Positions 50,751 through 62,417 are shown, counted from the first letter of the stretch. The stretch is DNA of 64,000 bases from Colwellia sp. (GCA_022969175.1 JALJPB010000010.1:55527-119526), one strand, 5' to 3'. The notes: generated by a model from the letters alone, not told the origin. Numbers and translations: made by a program.

Positions 50751-51740
50751 ATGAAAATTAATTTTTCAGTGAAAACAATAGGGTATACTTTTGCTACGGC
50801 TGTATTTTTACTCTATGGTTTGGGAATATATTGGAGCTTTGAACCACAAGAGTTAGATATACGAGCTGAAGTTACCAAGGACGCTAAAGCTGAAAATGTC
50901 GCCCCTGTTGTTGGTTATACAACAACGACTGCTTTAATTAGAGTATCCGAAATGTTATTAAACAAACCTGGTGGTTATTTATCAAACGATGCACTGCCAC
51001 CATCAGTTTTTTTAGATAACATTCCTGCTTGGGAGTTTGGTGTTTTAGAAATGGTACGTGATCTAAGTCTTATTATGCGTAAAGATTTTAGCCGTTCTCA
51101 ATCGCAATCTTTAGAAGACCAATACCTTAAAAAAGCACAACCCTTGTTTAATTATGATCACAAAAGCTGGGCAATGCCTAGTACAGAAGGTGAATACTCT
51201 GATGCGATTGAGTTGCTATACGCCTATCGTACAGCTTTGAGTGATCCACAAAATCCCTCACAATTTTATGCCAGAACTGACAATTTACGTGACTGGATAA
51301 GTGAAGTCACCAAACGTTTAGGTAGTTATTCTCAACGATTAAGTGCCAGTGTTGGCCGCGAACAAATTAATAACGATTTAGCTGGCGATAGTGCGGCACA
51401 ACAATCGAATTACAGCAGTTCAATTATTCGTCTGAAAACTAGCTGGTGGAAAGTAGATGATGAGTTTTTTGAAGCGCGTGGTGCCTGTTGGGCGTTGTTA
51501 AATTTTTTAAAAGCAATTGAAATTGATTTCAATGATGTCTTAGTGAAAAAGAATGCAAAGGTGAGTGTGCAACAAATAATTCGTGAACTTGAAGCTAGTC
51601 AACAATCTATTTGGAGCCCAATGATTTTAAATGGTAGTGGCTTTGGCTTAGTGGCTAATCATTCGCTAGTTATGGCAAATTACATATCACGCGCAAATGC
51701 TGCTTTAATCGATTTAAATGATTTACTTAGTCAAGGATAA
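50751..51740 (+). CDS. DUF2333 family membrane protein
   Basis: A 329-residue protein with one N-terminal helix (about residues 8-27) and a large extracytoplasmic helical domain typical of DUF2333: TTALIRVSEMLLNKPGGYLSND and WEFGVLEMVRDLSL near the start, and SWWKVDDEFFEARGACWALLNF in the middle. The function of DUF2333 is unknown. It is only 3 bp before the beta-barrel gene and likely in its operon. Confidence 0.85.
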   Translation: MKINFSVKTIGYTFATAVFLLYGLGIYWSFEPQELDIRAEVTKDAKAENVAPVVGYTTTTALIRVSEMLLNKPGGYLSNDALPPSVFLDNIPAWEFGVLEMVRDLSLIMRKDFSRSQSQSLEDQYLKKAQPLFNYDHKSWAMPSTEGEYSDAIELLYAYRTALSDPQNPSQFYARTDNLRDWISEVTKRLGSYSQRLSASVGREQINNDLAGDSAAQQSNYSSSIIRLKTSWWKVDDEFFEARGACWALLNFLKAIEIDFNDVLVKKNAKVSVQQIIRELEASQQSIWSPMILNGSGFGLVANHSLVMANYISRANAALIDLNDLLSQG

Positions 51741-51743
51741 AAA

Positions 51744-52514
51744 ATGAAAAAATTACTACTTGCGGCCAGCGTCGCAACCTTGTTATCAACTAATGTTCAG
51801 GCAGATACACTTTTAGGATTGTATCTTGGTGGGCAAGTTTGGGATGCTGCGGCAACGGGAAGTTTTGGCGAAGACGATGGTCAAGGCAATGTGGTTTTAC
51901 AAGATTTCAATCTAAAAGATCAACAACAAACCAGTTTTTATGCCGCTTTTGAGCACCCCATCCCATTAATTCCGAATATTAAAATTTCGTCAACGACATT
52001 AGATACTGACGGTATTACTATTATTGATGCTGAATTCTCATTTGGTGGTGAGGTTTATCCTGTAGGTGCAGAGGTTGAAACTATTTTCAACCTAGGTTAT
52101 ATCGATTACACCTTATATTATGAAATTCTTGATAATGATTTAATGACACTGGACGTCGGAATCACTGCTCGTGATTTCGATGGCGACATAACGGTAACCG
52201 ACGAACTTGGTTTATTATCTATTTCAGAAGAAACCATTGCGGTAGTCGTCCCTATGGTATATGTCTCTGCAATTATTGGTTTACCTTTTACCGGATTCAA
52301 TATTTTTGCTGAAGGTAATATTGTTTCTTATGATGGTAGTAGTATTTATGATTACCAAGTAGGCGTTAGTTATGCTGTTTTAGATAACTTAGCAATAGAT
52401 TTAGATATTACTCTCGGATATCGCTCTGTGAAACTTGACCTAGAAGACCTTGATGACTTATACGCAGATATGTCTTTTGATGGCGCTTATTTAGGTGCGG
52501 TAGTCCACTTCTAA
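51744..52514 (+). CDS. TIGR04219-type outer-membrane beta-barrel protein
   Basis: A 256-residue protein with a signal peptide (cleavage after VQA, about residue 20), the start TLLGLYLGGQVWDAAATGSFG, paired barrel strands and a C-terminal strand ending in HF as outer-membrane porin-like proteins do. The family (TIGR04219) has no known role. Its gene closes the DUF2333 operon; a terminator follows. Confidence 0.85.
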   Translation: MKKLLLAASVATLLSTNVQADTLLGLYLGGQVWDAAATGSFGEDDGQGNVVLQDFNLKDQQQTSFYAAFEHPIPLIPNIKISSTTLDTDGITIIDAEFSFGGEVYPVGAEVETIFNLGYIDYTLYYEILDNDLMTLDVGITARDFDGDITVTDELGLLSISEETIAVVVPMVYVSAIIGLPFTGFNIFAEGNIVSYDGSSIYDYQVGVSYAVLDNLAIDLDITLGYRSVKLDLEDLDDLYADMSFDGAYLGAVVHF

Positions 52515-52539
52515 AAAAACGTGTTGATAACGTTATCTG

Positions 52540-52577
52540 AAAACCTTGATAGTTCAAAGCTAACAAGGTTTTTTTAT
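52540..52577 (+). terminator. Intrinsic terminator
   Basis: Stem AAAACCTTG/CAAGGTTTT with a 15-base loop and a following T run, 26 bp after the barrel gene stop. Confidence 0.85.
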
Positions 52578-52667
52578 ATCAGGATGATGGTATTAAGCGG
52601 TTTGGTGACTGAAAGGATTCAGGAAGTAGAGTAACGCAGGAGCAGTTACCGAGATGAAAAAGAGCTG

Positions 52668-53288
52668 TTATGCCTTAATGGCTTGTTGATATCGTTTTCG
52701 TAAAATTTCTACACGTTCAACATAAACACGAGTTTCTGCATAAGGTGGAATACCGCCAAATTTTTTCACTGCACCTTCACCTGCGTTGTAAGCAGCTGAT
52801 GCCATTCTCAAATTACCATGATATTTTTTAAGTAAACGGGCTAAATGCTTTACCCCACCTTTTATATTATCTTCAGCAGCGAAAGGGTTATTAACACCTA
52901 ACCATTGAGCAGTGGCTGGCATAAGTTGCATTAAACCTTGTGCACCCTGCTTCGAAATGGCTTGTGGGTTAAAATGGGATTCAGCGTGAATAACAGCACG
53001 AACAAAAGAAGGGTCAATATTATGATTGGCTGCGGCAGTATTAATAACCGCACTAAAGTGAGTTAGATACAGCCTAGCGTTATGCCAGTCGATATGTGAC
53101 TTTACTTGGCAAGCATAACAGCCAACCTTAACCACTTCAAAGGGAATGCCAACAGGCTCCATATCTGAAAAAGAGGGAATGCCCCCTTTTGAATGGTATT
53201 TATAAATAGGAGCCTTGTTATCTGCATGAGCAGATAAACTCACCATCGCAGCAATTAATAAAGAGGCGGCAGTAACTTTTAACAGCAT
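52668..53288 (-). CDS. Lytic transglycosylase (SLT domain)
   Basis: A 206-residue periplasmic enzyme with a signal peptide (cleavage near SAHA), a DUF4124-like N-terminal part (APIYKYHSKGGIPSFSD) and a C-terminal SLT/MltE-type domain: catalytic Glu in IHAESHFNP, GAQGLMQLMPATA and the AYNAGEGAV motif. It cleaves peptidoglycan glycan strands to anhydro-muropeptides. It is single and divergent from cysJ. Confidence 0.9.
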   Translation of the reverse strand: MLLKVTAASLLIAAMVSLSAHADNKAPIYKYHSKGGIPSFSDMEPVGIPFEVVKVGCYACQVKSHIDWHNARLYLTHFSAVINTAAANHNIDPSFVRAVIHAESHFNPQAISKQGAQGLMQLMPATAQWLGVNNPFAAEDNIKGGVKHLARLLKKYHGNLRMASAAYNAGEGAVKKFGGIPPYAETRVYVERVEILRKRYQQAIKA

Positions 53289-53472
53289 TTTAGCATTTTA
53301 GTCTTTTATTTAGCGAATAAACCTAACAATAAAATAACCTTATATTGACCCGTTGTCTAAATTTGTTTTATAAATCACTGCTTATTCCTTTTTGGAATAA
53401 AAAATCGTTTTCTATTCTTTTTAAATTGTACGATGTTTGTCTATCCTTGCACTATAAATTTTAATAGGTGAA

Positions 53473-55314
53473 ATGACAGCCATGTTGCCAGAACAACAAA
53501 ATATTAATACAAATAATACTCAAGCAGTATTAGATGCTAATCAATTAGCTTCTTTACAACAAAGCATTGGTAGTTATTCACCTCTGCAACTTGCATGGGC
53601 AAGTGGTTACTTGGCAGCTAAAAGTGAAAATTCACCAGTAGCACAACTTGCTAGTAACAGTGTTATTCAGTCTCAGGTCGCACCAACATTAACTATCCTA
53701 TTTGCCTCGCAAACGGGTAATGCTAAAGGTGTTGCTAAGCAGATTAGTGAAAGTGCGAGTGCTGTTGGCATTAAAGTTAACTTAAAAAACATTGCAGATT
53801 TTAAAGTGAAATCATTAAAATCTGAAAGTCATCTTGTCATCGTTGCCAGTACTAATGGCGAAGGCGAGCCACCGGATGATGCTTTAGCATTTCATGAATT
53901 TTTACAATCCAAAAAAGCGCCAAAACTACCTAATTTATCCTATAGCGTTTTAGCGTTAGGTGATAGTAGTTATGAGTTTTTTTGCCAAACGGGTAAAGAG
54001 TTTGATGAACGCTTAAAAGAGCTTGGCGCTACACAGGTAGCAGTTCGTACAGATTGTGATGTTGATTATGATGAAGATGCTAATACTTGGACAACTCATA
54101 TCGTTGAAGCATTAAAAGATGAATTAACTCAAGTTGTTGAACCGCTCGGTAATGTAGTGAATTTATCGGTTGCGGATTCGACTAAAAGCCAATATGACAA
54201 AAAAAATCCTTATACGGCGGAATTATTAGTTAGCCAAAGAATTACTGGTCGTGATTCAGCAAAAAATGTTGCCCATGTAGAAATTGACTTAGCTGATTCT
54301 GGTTTAAGTTACCAACCTGGTGATGCGTTAGGTGTGTGGTTTGAAAATAATCCTCAATTGGTTGATGAGTTGTTAGTTGCATTATCACTGACTGCTGATG
54401 AACAAGTTAATTTGAAGGTTTCAGGTAATGAAACAGCTTTTGCACTTAGAGAAGCATTAACCTCACAGTTGGAGATTACTCAAACATCTCCTTCGTTTGT
54501 TGAGTTTTGGGCGAATCTATCTGGTGATGTGGCGTTAATTAATATTGCTGCTGATAAAAACGCTACCCGTGAATTTGCTGGCAATCACCAAGTTATCGAT
54601 ATTGTGAAAGAGTATTCAGCTAGTGTGTCAGCGCAAAATTTTGTTGATGCCTTGCGAAAAATTACGCCTCGTTTGTACTCAATAGCCTCAAGTCAGACAG
54701 AAGTTGAAGAAGAAGTGCATTTAACTGTTGGTTTAGTTAGTTATCAACAAGGCGATAACTTACGTTTAGGTGGGGCTTCAAGCTACCTTACTCAACAGTT
54801 GGTTGAGGGTGGCGAAGTAAAAGTGTTTATTGAACATAATGATAATTTTAGATTGCCTGAAAGTGGTGATACCCCAGTTATTATGATTGGTCCAGGTACC
54901 GGTGTCGCTCCATTTAGAGCCTTCATGCAAGAGCGTGAATCTGCAGAAGCTACGGGTGATAATTGGATGTTTTTTGGCGACCAAACCTTCACACAAGACT
55001 TTTTGTACCAAGTTGAATGGCAAAATTATTTAAAGTCTGGCTTGTTATCTCGTATGGACGTTGCATTTTCTCGTGACCAAGCTGAAAAAATTTATGTTCA
55101 AGACCGTATAAAAGAGCAAGCAGCTGAAGTATTCGCCTGGCTTGAACGTGGTGCCCACCTTTATATTTGTGGTGATGCAAACCGCATGGCGAAAGATGTT
55201 CATCTTGCGTTGGTAGACATTATCGCTGAACAAGGCCAATTAACGGCAGAACAAGCAGAGCAATATCTAAAAGACTTACGTACAAGTAAACGTTACCAGA
55301 AGGATGTGTATTAA
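53473..55314 (+). CDS. cysJ: Sulfite reductase flavoprotein alpha
   Basis: A 613-residue NADPH-sulfite reductase flavoprotein: flavodoxin domain (about residues 70-210; [25 protein letters not shown]), connecting/FAD domain (about 230-440; RLYSIASS) and NADPH domain (about 460-613; [19 protein letters not shown]). It passes electrons from NADPH to CysI. The first ORF ATG is used; a second, at MLPEQQ three codons later, is also possible. The stop overlaps the cysI start (TAATG). Confidence 0.95.
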   Translation: MTAMLPEQQNINTNNTQAVLDANQLASLQQSIGSYSPLQLAWASGYLAAKSENSPVAQLASNSVIQSQVAPTLTILFASQTGNAKGVAKQISESASAVGIKVNLKNIADFKVKSLKSESHLVIVASTNGEGEPPDDALAFHEFLQSKKAPKLPNLSYSVLALGDSSYEFFCQTGKEFDERLKELGATQVAVRTDCDVDYDEDANTWTTHIVEALKDELTQVVEPLGNVVNLSVADSTKSQYDKKNPYTAELLVSQRITGRDSAKNVAHVEIDLADSGLSYQPGDALGVWFENNPQLVDELLVALSLTADEQVNLKVSGNETAFALREALTSQLEITQTSPSFVEFWANLSGDVALINIAADKNATREFAGNHQVIDIVKEYSASVSAQNFVDALRKITPRLYSIASSQTEVEEEVHLTVGLVSYQQGDNLRLGGASSYLTQQLVEGGEVKVFIEHNDNFRLPESGDTPVIMIGPGTGVAPFRAFMQERESAEATGDNWMFFGDQTFTQDFLYQVEWQNYLKSGLLSRMDVAFSRDQAEKIYVQDRIKEQAAEVFAWLERGAHLYICGDANRMAKDVHLALVDIIAEQGQLTAEQAEQYLKDLRTSKRYQKDVY

Positions 55315-57044
55315 TGAGCACTTCAACGATTGAAAAAACTAATAAAGTAGAACTTATCGTAAGCGGTAAGCTTGCTGATAACGAGCGTATGAAAGTAGAA
55401 AGTAACTTTTTACGTGGCACTATCGCAGAAGATCTTGATGATCGTATGACGGGCGGCTTTACTCCTGATAACTCTCAGTTAATTCGTGTTCATGGTATGT
55501 ATCAGCAGGATGACCGTGATATTCGTGCTGAGCGTCAAAAGCAAAAATTAGAGCCTTTACATAACGTAATGTTACGTGCTCGTATGCCAGGTGGTATTAT
55601 CACGCCAACACAATGGTTAGCCATTGATAAGTTTGCCCAAGACAATACTTCGTATGGCAGTATTCGTTTAACTACCAGACAAACCTTTCAATTTCACGGG
55701 GTATTAAAACCTAATATTAAATTGATGCACCAAACGTTAAATGCAATTGGTATTGATTCAATTGCAACCGCAGGTGATGTGAACCGTAACGTGCTCTGTA
55801 CTTCAAACCCTATTGAGTCGGCGCTGCATCAAGAAGCTTATTTATGGGCAACTAAAATCAGTGAGCATTTATTACCAAAATCACGTGCTTATGCCGAAAT
55901 TTGGTTAGATGAAGAGAAAGTTGAAACAACAGAGGTTGAGCCTATTTTAGGTGAATCATACCTACCTCGTAAGTTTAAAACAACGGTTGTTATTCCACCA
56001 AAGAATGATATCGACGTTCATGCTAACGACTTAAATTTTGTTGCTATTAGTGATAATGGTAAGTTAATTGGTTTTAACGTACTTGTTGGTGGTGGTCTAG
56101 CAATGACCCATGGCGATAAGACAACTTATCCTCGACGTGCAGATGATTTTGGTTATATTCCACTTGATAAAACCTTAGAAATTGCTGAAGCGGTTGTTAC
56201 CACTCAAAGAGATTGGGGTAACCGAGTTAATCGTAAAAACGCTAAAACTAAATACACATTAGACCGTGTTGGTATTGACGTTTTCAAAGCTGAAGTAGAA
56301 AAACGTGCGGGTATTAAATTTGAAGAAAGTCGCAGTTATGAGTTTACTAGTCGTGGCGATAGTATTGGTTGGGTAAAAGGGGTTGATGATAAACATCACT
56401 TGACCTTATTTATCGAAAATGGTCGATTATTAGATTATCCGAATAAACCATTAAAAACCGGTGTAGCAGAAATAGCCAAAGTGCATAGCGGTGATTTTCG
56501 GATGACGGCAAACCAGAATTTAATTATTGCTGGTGTTAGTGAACAAGATAAAGCAAATATTGAGAAAATCGCCCGTGACCATGGTTTGATTGATGATGGA
56601 GTCTCAACTCAACGTCAAGACTCGATGGCATGTGTAGCTTTTCCTACTTGTCCTTTAGCTATGGCGGAAGCTGAGCGTTATTTACCAAGTTTAGTGACCA
56701 GTGTTGAAGGCATCCTAACTAAGCATGACCTTGCTGATGAGTCAATTATTCTTAGAGTGACGGGTTGTCCAAATGGTTGTGGCAGGGCTTTGTTGGCTGA
56801 AATTGGTTTGATTGGTAAAGGACCCGGTAAATACAATATGTATTTAGGTGGTAATAAAGCTGGCACACGCATTCCTAAAATTTATCAAGAAAATTTATCA
56901 GAAGATGCCTTAATGGCTGAAATTGATAACTTAGTGTCTCGTTGGTCTGTAGAGCGGAATAACAACGAAGCCTTTGGTGATTTTGTTATTCGCGCAAGCA
57001 TTGTTGCAGAAGTTATCGTCAGTGTAAGGGATTTCCATGACTAA
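55314..57044 (+). CDS. cysI: Sulfite reductase hemoprotein beta
   Basis: A 576-residue siroheme/4Fe-4S subunit reducing sulfite to sulfide. Two conserved Cys motifs are visible: [17 protein letters not shown] and [12 protein letters not shown], which carry the cluster ligands. [10 protein letters not shown] and [10 protein letters not shown] are family-typical. It overlaps the cysH gene by 8 bp, giving a cysJIH operon for assimilatory sulfate reduction. Confidence 0.96.
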   Translation: MSTSTIEKTNKVELIVSGKLADNERMKVESNFLRGTIAEDLDDRMTGGFTPDNSQLIRVHGMYQQDDRDIRAERQKQKLEPLHNVMLRARMPGGIITPTQWLAIDKFAQDNTSYGSIRLTTRQTFQFHGVLKPNIKLMHQTLNAIGIDSIATAGDVNRNVLCTSNPIESALHQEAYLWATKISEHLLPKSRAYAEIWLDEEKVETTEVEPILGESYLPRKFKTTVVIPPKNDIDVHANDLNFVAISDNGKLIGFNVLVGGGLAMTHGDKTTYPRRADDFGYIPLDKTLEIAEAVVTTQRDWGNRVNRKNAKTKYTLDRVGIDVFKAEVEKRAGIKFEESRSYEFTSRGDSIGWVKGVDDKHHLTLFIENGRLLDYPNKPLKTGVAEIAKVHSGDFRMTANQNLIIAGVSEQDKANIEKIARDHGLIDDGVSTQRQDSMACVAFPTCPLAMAEAERYLPSLVTSVEGILTKHDLADESIILRVTGCPNGCGRALLAEIGLIGKGPGKYNMYLGGNKAGTRIPKIYQENLSEDALMAEIDNLVSRWSVERNNNEAFGDFVIRASIVAEVIVSVRDFHD

Positions 57045-57828
57045 TATTCAATTACCCACTTCAAAAGTTAAAAATTCGGTGTCAACTGGCTATCAAGCAC
57101 CGATAAATAATCGTTTTCCTGCTTCGTTACCTGAGCCTTGGTTAAAGCAGTGGAATGAATTATTAGAGCAACAAAATGCAGTTGGCCGTATAGAGTGGGC
57201 AATGGAAAACCTGCCTAGTCATTTTGTTCTATCATCAAGTTTTGGTATTCAATCAGCGGTTATGCTTCATATGATGACGCAAATTGATGCCAACATACCG
57301 GTACTTATTACAGATACCGGGCATTTGTTTCCAGAAACCTATCAATTCATTGAGCAGTTAACGGATAAACTAAAGCTTAATCTACATGTTTATAGTGCAA
57401 AAGAAAGTGCTGCATGGCAGCAAGCTAAGTACGGTGAACAGTGGGCGAAAGGTGAAGCTTCATTAAAGCAGTATAATCGCTTAAATAAGGTTGAACCACT
57501 AGAGCGTGGCTTAAATGAATTAAGTGCTAATACGTGGTTTTCAGGTGTTCGTAGGCAACAGTCTAGTCATAGAGAAGGTTTATCGGTTGTTGGTATTTTA
57601 CGTGGACGCTTTAAAGTACACCCGATTATTGATTGGAGCAATAAAGATGTTCATCAGTATTTAACTAAACATAGTTTGCCGTATCACCCTTTATGGGATG
57701 AAGGTTATGTATCAGTTGGCGATGTGCACAGCACTAAGCCACTAACACTGGGCATGGACGAAAGCGATACTCGTTTTTCTGGTATGCAACGTGAGTGTGG
57801 CTTGCATACAGATGGTGATGGTATATAG
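57037..57828 (+). CDS. cysH: PAPS reductase
   Basis: A 263-residue phosphoadenosine phosphosulfate reductase: [14 protein letters not shown] (P-loop-like PAPS site), [14 protein letters not shown], a RRQQSSHRE segment and the C-terminal ECGLH with the catalytic Cys. It lacks the extra Cys pairs of APS reductases. It supplies sulfite to the CysJI complex encoded before it. Confidence 0.95.
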   Translation: MTNIQLPTSKVKNSVSTGYQAPINNRFPASLPEPWLKQWNELLEQQNAVGRIEWAMENLPSHFVLSSSFGIQSAVMLHMMTQIDANIPVLITDTGHLFPETYQFIEQLTDKLKLNLHVYSAKESAAWQQAKYGEQWAKGEASLKQYNRLNKVEPLERGLNELSANTWFSGVRRQQSSHREGLSVVGILRGRFKVHPIIDWSNKDVHQYLTKHSLPYHPLWDEGYVSVGDVHSTKPLTLGMDESDTRFSGMQRECGLHTDGDGI

Positions 57829-57889
57829 TTTCAAAATTTATATAATCAAGCTGGCCAAAGTTTAATCTGCAGTCGATTGATTATATAAA

Positions 57890-58792
57890 TTAAGTTATTG
57901 AAAAGTGATGGCTCAGTTGCTGCCTTAAAAATGTATTAAAGGTAGCATCAGGTTTATCATTGATGAGTTGAGATAACTCAACACCTATTGGCGTAAACTT
58001 ATAAAAGCGAAGAATACAATTATTTTTATTGGCTGCCATAACAAAACTTTGGCCATTGTAAGTGAAGTTTAATAACTCACTTTTACTCAATATATTGGTT
58101 TCGCTTTCTTGAATAAAAATCAAATGATTTTCCGCTAAACTCAATAGATCTGAATAATTTAAACCAAACTGACTTAAATTTATATTTTTCTGTCGAGCTT
58201 TATCAAACATATTTAACAAACCAGGTTTTAGATAACACCCTGACAATAAACGAATGTTTGTTCTACTTTGATCCTTAACAGCAAGTGAACATGCTTTTCC
58301 TAATAATTTAGCATCCCCCATACTCATATTACGAAAAACTTGCAAAGCTTTTAAAGAATAAGTTCCCGGTTGATATATTTCTCCCGCTAAAATTTTTGCC
58401 CATAAGTCTTGCATCGTATTATTACTGACATTCTCTGCTAAAGTAATATAGCTATTAAACCAGTCTTGATCCGTACGGTTTACAACGTCGCTTTGTGAGC
58501 AATAAGCTAACGTCTTTTGAATAATCACTTCCATATTCTGTTGCTTGCGTAAGTGAGCTAAACGTTCACGTTTTCTAGCTCTGTCTTCAATGGGCATTTG
58601 TTTATCATTAGCGCGTAATGCACCATCAAGAGCAAATTGCTTGGCAAGGTGTAATAACTGCAGTTGTGTTGAAGAGCCTTTATTATTCTTCGATTGATTT
58701 TTATCAATATCACTATCATTTGAAGAAACTAAATTAGTGGTATTATTACTTTGAGATATAATTACCTCGGTATTTTCTTCTGATCTAGTCAT
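57890..58792 (-). CDS. TIGR03899-like protein of unknown function
   Basis: A 300-residue cytoplasmic protein. The start is low-complexity (Ser/Asn/Asp-rich, about 1-40), followed by a mostly helical region with EDRARKRERLAHLRKQQNME and SNNTMQDLWAKILAGEI and a C-terminal part RFYKFTPIGVELSQL. It fits the TIGR03899 group found in Vibrio/Shewanella relatives. No role is known. It is convergent with cysH and divergent from the following response regulator. Confidence 0.6.
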   Translation of the reverse strand: MTRSEENTEVIISQSNNTTNLVSSNDSDIDKNQSKNNKGSSTQLQLLHLAKQFALDGALRANDKQMPIEDRARKRERLAHLRKQQNMEVIIQKTLAYCSQSDVVNRTDQDWFNSYITLAENVSNNTMQDLWAKILAGEIYQPGTYSLKALQVFRNMSMGDAKLLGKACSLAVKDQSRTNIRLLSGCYLKPGLLNMFDKARQKNINLSQFGLNYSDLLSLAENHLIFIQESETNILSKSELLNFTYNGQSFVMAANKNNCILRFYKFTPIGVELSQLINDKPDATFNTFLRQQLSHHFSIT

Positions 58793-59059
58793 TTGTAGCT
58801 AACGCCATGTTTTATTTCGTAAAGTTCAATGATAAATTAATCATTCTAACTTGATTTGTATAAATTACAACCAGTCATGCCTACATAATTAAATAAAAAA
58901 ACGAAAGAATGTATTTTTATTGCATAGTTTTGTTGAATAATCTCAATCTGACTTTTATTATGTAATAGTATATGTTTATATTAAGTGTATTAAATATTAG
59001 TCAACTCTTCCAACAAATAGACTTAACTAGTTGAGATTAGCTAGTTAGTTGAGGGCAGT

Positions 59060-61291
59060 ATGCAGGCTTCAGAAAATACTAATGATGACTTTTTGTTTAT
59101 CGATGACAGTGATGAAGAAGAAATTTTCGATGAGGGCAACGGTGAAACGTGGAAAGTCCTTATCGTCGATGATGATCCTGAAATACATTCAGTAACTCAG
59201 TTAGCACTTTCTGATTTAATTGTTCTTGATCGCCGTTTAGAATATCTTCATGCCTATTCAGGACAAGATGCCTGTCAGCTTATTGAAGATAATACTGATA
59301 TCGTGCTTGTTCTACTTGATGTGGTAATGGAAACCGATGATGCTGGCTTAAATGTTGTCAAACATATTAGAGAAACACTCGGCCGACAAGATATTCGAAT
59401 TGTTTTAAGAACGGGACAACCCGGTTACGCACCTGAAGAAAGTGTCATCAAAGATTATGACATTAACGATTATAAAACCAAAACTGAATTAACCCGTCGA
59501 AAATTAGTTACCACCGTTTATGCGGCAATTCGCTCTTATCAACAAATTTATAGTGTTAATCAAAACAGGCAAGGTTTAGAAAATATAATCTCTTCAGCCG
59601 CAGAGCTATTAGAACTCCGCTCAGTACAAGATTATGCTCAAGGTGTTTTAAAAGAATTTACCCAACTCTTTGGTGATGGTCAGGAAGTTTCTGGCATTTT
59701 TTGTGCAAGGGGGCATGGAATCATTGACTCCGTTGATGACTTAAGTTTTTATATAATTGGTCAGGTTGGGCTCTCCTCTGTCTTGGTCAATCAAAAGCTA
59801 GATAAGTTGGCTAACCAACAAGCAAATCAACAAATTTCAATCTGCTTTCAAGACAAAAAAAATTATTTTTCTGCTAATTCTATTTCATTGTACTTAACGA
59901 GCGGCGGCTATCGTGCAGCACTTTACTTTGAAGTTAATTCAGAATTGTCAGATATTAATAAACAATTAATTGAAGTTTTTCTCACTAATATCGCCATTGG
60001 TTATGAAAATGTTCATTTATTCCAAAAATTAAGTAATGCGGCCTATAAAGATTGGCTTACAGAGCTACCGAATCGACTAGAGTTTGTTAATATTCTGAAT
60101 GATTTTTCTCAAAGTGGCAGTGACGATACAGTTGCTGCATTAATTGATCTTAACCACTTTAGCGATATAAATGACGGCTTAGGGCAAGAAGTCGGTAACC
60201 AATTATTAGTTTCAGTAGCAAAACGTTTGGGGCAATTAAGTGATGAATGCCAACTAGCAAGAGTTGGTGCTGATGTTTTTGGCATTATTGGTCCGAGTGA
60301 ATGTATCAATCCTAATAAAATTCTGTCTTTATTTAACTTACCTTTAGATGCTGGAGAGCAAAAGTTACCAACGAATGTTTGCATTGGTTTTTGTACTAAA
60401 GAGCATGCCGGTAGTGGTGGTGTTAAAGTTTTGAATCAAATTAATATAGCCCTTAATTTGGCTAAAAAGGCCTTAGACGAACACTTTATTTATTATCGTC
60501 AAGAGATGGAAGACGAAACATTATGGCGGTTAGGAATGATCCGCCAGTTAAGAACAGACTTTTCTGAAAATCGTCTTGAGCTTTGGTATCAACCGCAGTT
60601 GAGCTTAGCTACTGGTAAAGTCATTGGCGCTGAAGCCTTATTGCGTTGGCGTACTGCCGATGGTAAGTTTATTTCACCCGCAGTATTTATCCCTTTAGCT
60701 GAGTATTCAGGGTTAATTATTGAAATCGGCGATTGGGTTATTAACCAAGCTTGCGTACAAATTAATACCTTAGAAGCTCATGGTTTTGGTCATGTTGGTA
60801 TTTCTGTTAATGTTTCTATTCCACAGTTTAGACGCAGCAACTTTGTTGAAAGCATAATTCAAGCAACACAGGTACATCAAGTTGAACCGAGTAAACTTGA
60901 GTTAGAAATCACTGAAAATATTTTAATGGATGATCCTCAAGTGGTGATTGATTCTTTAGTGAAATTGAAAAGCCAAGGAATTAGTATTGCTCTTGATGAT
61001 TTTGGTACGGGGTACTCTTCATTAAGTTATTTACAAAAACTACCACTGGATCGTTTAAAAGTTGATCGTTCATTTGTTACTGATATTAACAAAGAAGGTA
61101 AGTCTTTAATTGCCCAAACTATTATTAACCTTGGCAAACAAATGAATTTAAAAGTTATCGCTGAGGGTATTGAAGAGATTGAACAACAAGAGCGTTTAAT
61201 TGAGTTGGGTTGTGACGAAGTACAAGGTTTCTATTACTCTAAACCAATACCTGCAGATGAATTTCTAATTTTTTTAGAGAATAATAAATAA
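59060..61291 (+). CDS. REC-DUF3369-GGDEF-EAL c-di-GMP phosphodiesterase
   Basis: A 743-residue protein: receiver domain (about residues 33-165; acidic LIVDDDPEIHS and phosphoacceptor in VLLDVVME), DUF3369 (about 170-320), a degenerate GGDEF (GADVF in place of GGDEF, about 330-480) and an EAL domain (about 490-740) with intact GAEALLRW, DDFGTGYSSL and VIAEGIEE motifs. It likely breaks down c-di-GMP in answer to phosphorylation by a kinase not in the window; the degenerate GGDEF may bind GTP as a regulator. A single-gene unit. Confidence 0.92.
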   Translation: MQASENTNDDFLFIDDSDEEEIFDEGNGETWKVLIVDDDPEIHSVTQLALSDLIVLDRRLEYLHAYSGQDACQLIEDNTDIVLVLLDVVMETDDAGLNVVKHIRETLGRQDIRIVLRTGQPGYAPEESVIKDYDINDYKTKTELTRRKLVTTVYAAIRSYQQIYSVNQNRQGLENIISSAAELLELRSVQDYAQGVLKEFTQLFGDGQEVSGIFCARGHGIIDSVDDLSFYIIGQVGLSSVLVNQKLDKLANQQANQQISICFQDKKNYFSANSISLYLTSGGYRAALYFEVNSELSDINKQLIEVFLTNIAIGYENVHLFQKLSNAAYKDWLTELPNRLEFVNILNDFSQSGSDDTVAALIDLNHFSDINDGLGQEVGNQLLVSVAKRLGQLSDECQLARVGADVFGIIGPSECINPNKILSLFNLPLDAGEQKLPTNVCIGFCTKEHAGSGGVKVLNQINIALNLAKKALDEHFIYYRQEMEDETLWRLGMIRQLRTDFSENRLELWYQPQLSLATGKVIGAEALLRWRTADGKFISPAVFIPLAEYSGLIIEIGDWVINQACVQINTLEAHGFGHVGISVNVSIPQFRRSNFVESIIQATQVHQVEPSKLELEITENILMDDPQVVIDSLVKLKSQGISIALDDFGTGYSSLSYLQKLPLDRLKVDRSFVTDINKEGKSLIAQTIINLGKQMNLKVIAEGIEEIEQQERLIELGCDEVQGFYYSKPIPADEFLIFLENNK

Positions 61292-61376
61292 AGCTATTTT
61301 CAACGTCTTTTACGGGTATACGCTCCTCTGAAAACTTATTCGGAGATCATATTAAATCAATTACTTTCTTGATATC

Positions 61377-62254
61377 TTAGTTCATTATCAAAGCTGGTTT
61401 TTTAGGGATGAGCATTGATAATCCTAACGAACACCCTGCAAAAACTGCCCCTATATAAAATACCCACGATGAGTTAACAATCCAAAGCATGCCAAGTAGT
61501 GCTGAAATAACTACGGCAGCGATATGATTAATCGAAAAACTCACCCCTGCGCTTGATGTAATATCTTCTGGTAGAGCAATTTTTTAAAGTAGGTTTTTAT
61601 CACGAAAGCTCAAGAAAAAAAATAAGTGATCGATGATATAAAGTGCAGCGGCAATGCTAAAATTCTCAACTAGCCTATATGATATAAAGATAATATAAAG
61701 ACCCATGTATTCAAATTTTAGTGCATTACTTTCGTCAAGTTAACCGATGCTTTTCCAAATTTTCGCCACGAATAATCAATTTAAAACATAATTAATTAAC
61801 AATAGGGCACTGAGCTGATCGACGCTGTAACCAAATACTGCTAAATGCCAAAAAAGAGGCCACTGAGTTAACTGACAGCATGTTTTCCTTGTTATCCATT
61901 GTAGGGTCAGTGATTGGCTGAGCGTTCCAAAATTGTGCAAGCCTATCGACATGATAACTGTGGTGATATACAAACCGACAACTTGTGAAAAAAAAAGTTA
62001 ACGCAACACCTATAGTGGTTTATGCCAGTGATATAAATGTTAGTCGTTGTTCTTTAATTAAAATGAGTACATAAGTATCAGTGAAAGCTAATAAACCTGG
62101 TACTTCTCTTAAGCTTTGTAAAACACCAATTATTATGGCTGTGAAAAATGCCTTTTCAATGACAAAATTATTTAGTAATACCATCCAAACTGAGAAAGAC
62201 TAACGGCATAATAAATGTCATGGCCAATAGCAAGTTCTCGGAGTGTTTAGTCAT
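61377..62254 (-). pseudogene. Decayed MFS transporter
   Basis: The minus strand holds fragments of a major facilitator in several frames: a start MTKHSENLLLAMTFIMPL, middle pieces and an end ALPEDITSSAGVSFSINHI then VFYIGAVFAGCSLGLSMLIP. Multiple stops and frame changes separate them. It is a dead transporter gene; no ORF in this roughly 1.3-kb gap between two working genes is intact. Confidence 0.75.
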
Positions 62255-62399
62255 TCAGGAAGTTTCATGGCTTTTAAGTGCTCTAATTCATATCAACTAG
62301 AGGGTAATACTAGAACAAGAGTTTACGTGATAGGTGAGTGAATATAAAACTAAACTATTCTTATTTAAAATAAGAGATTAGCTGAGTTCATACGGCCGA

Positions 62400-62417
62400 T
62401 TAAAACGAGCGTTTAAA
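62400..62417. promoter_or_regulatory. Candidate fatty-acid regulator site upstream of fadB
   Basis: TTAAAACGAGCGTTTAAA is an imperfect palindrome with AAACG/CGTTT halves, resembling sites of the TetR-type fatty acid regulator PsrA (GAAAC-N4-GTTTC). It lies about 160-180 bp before the fadB start. Confidence 0.35.
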
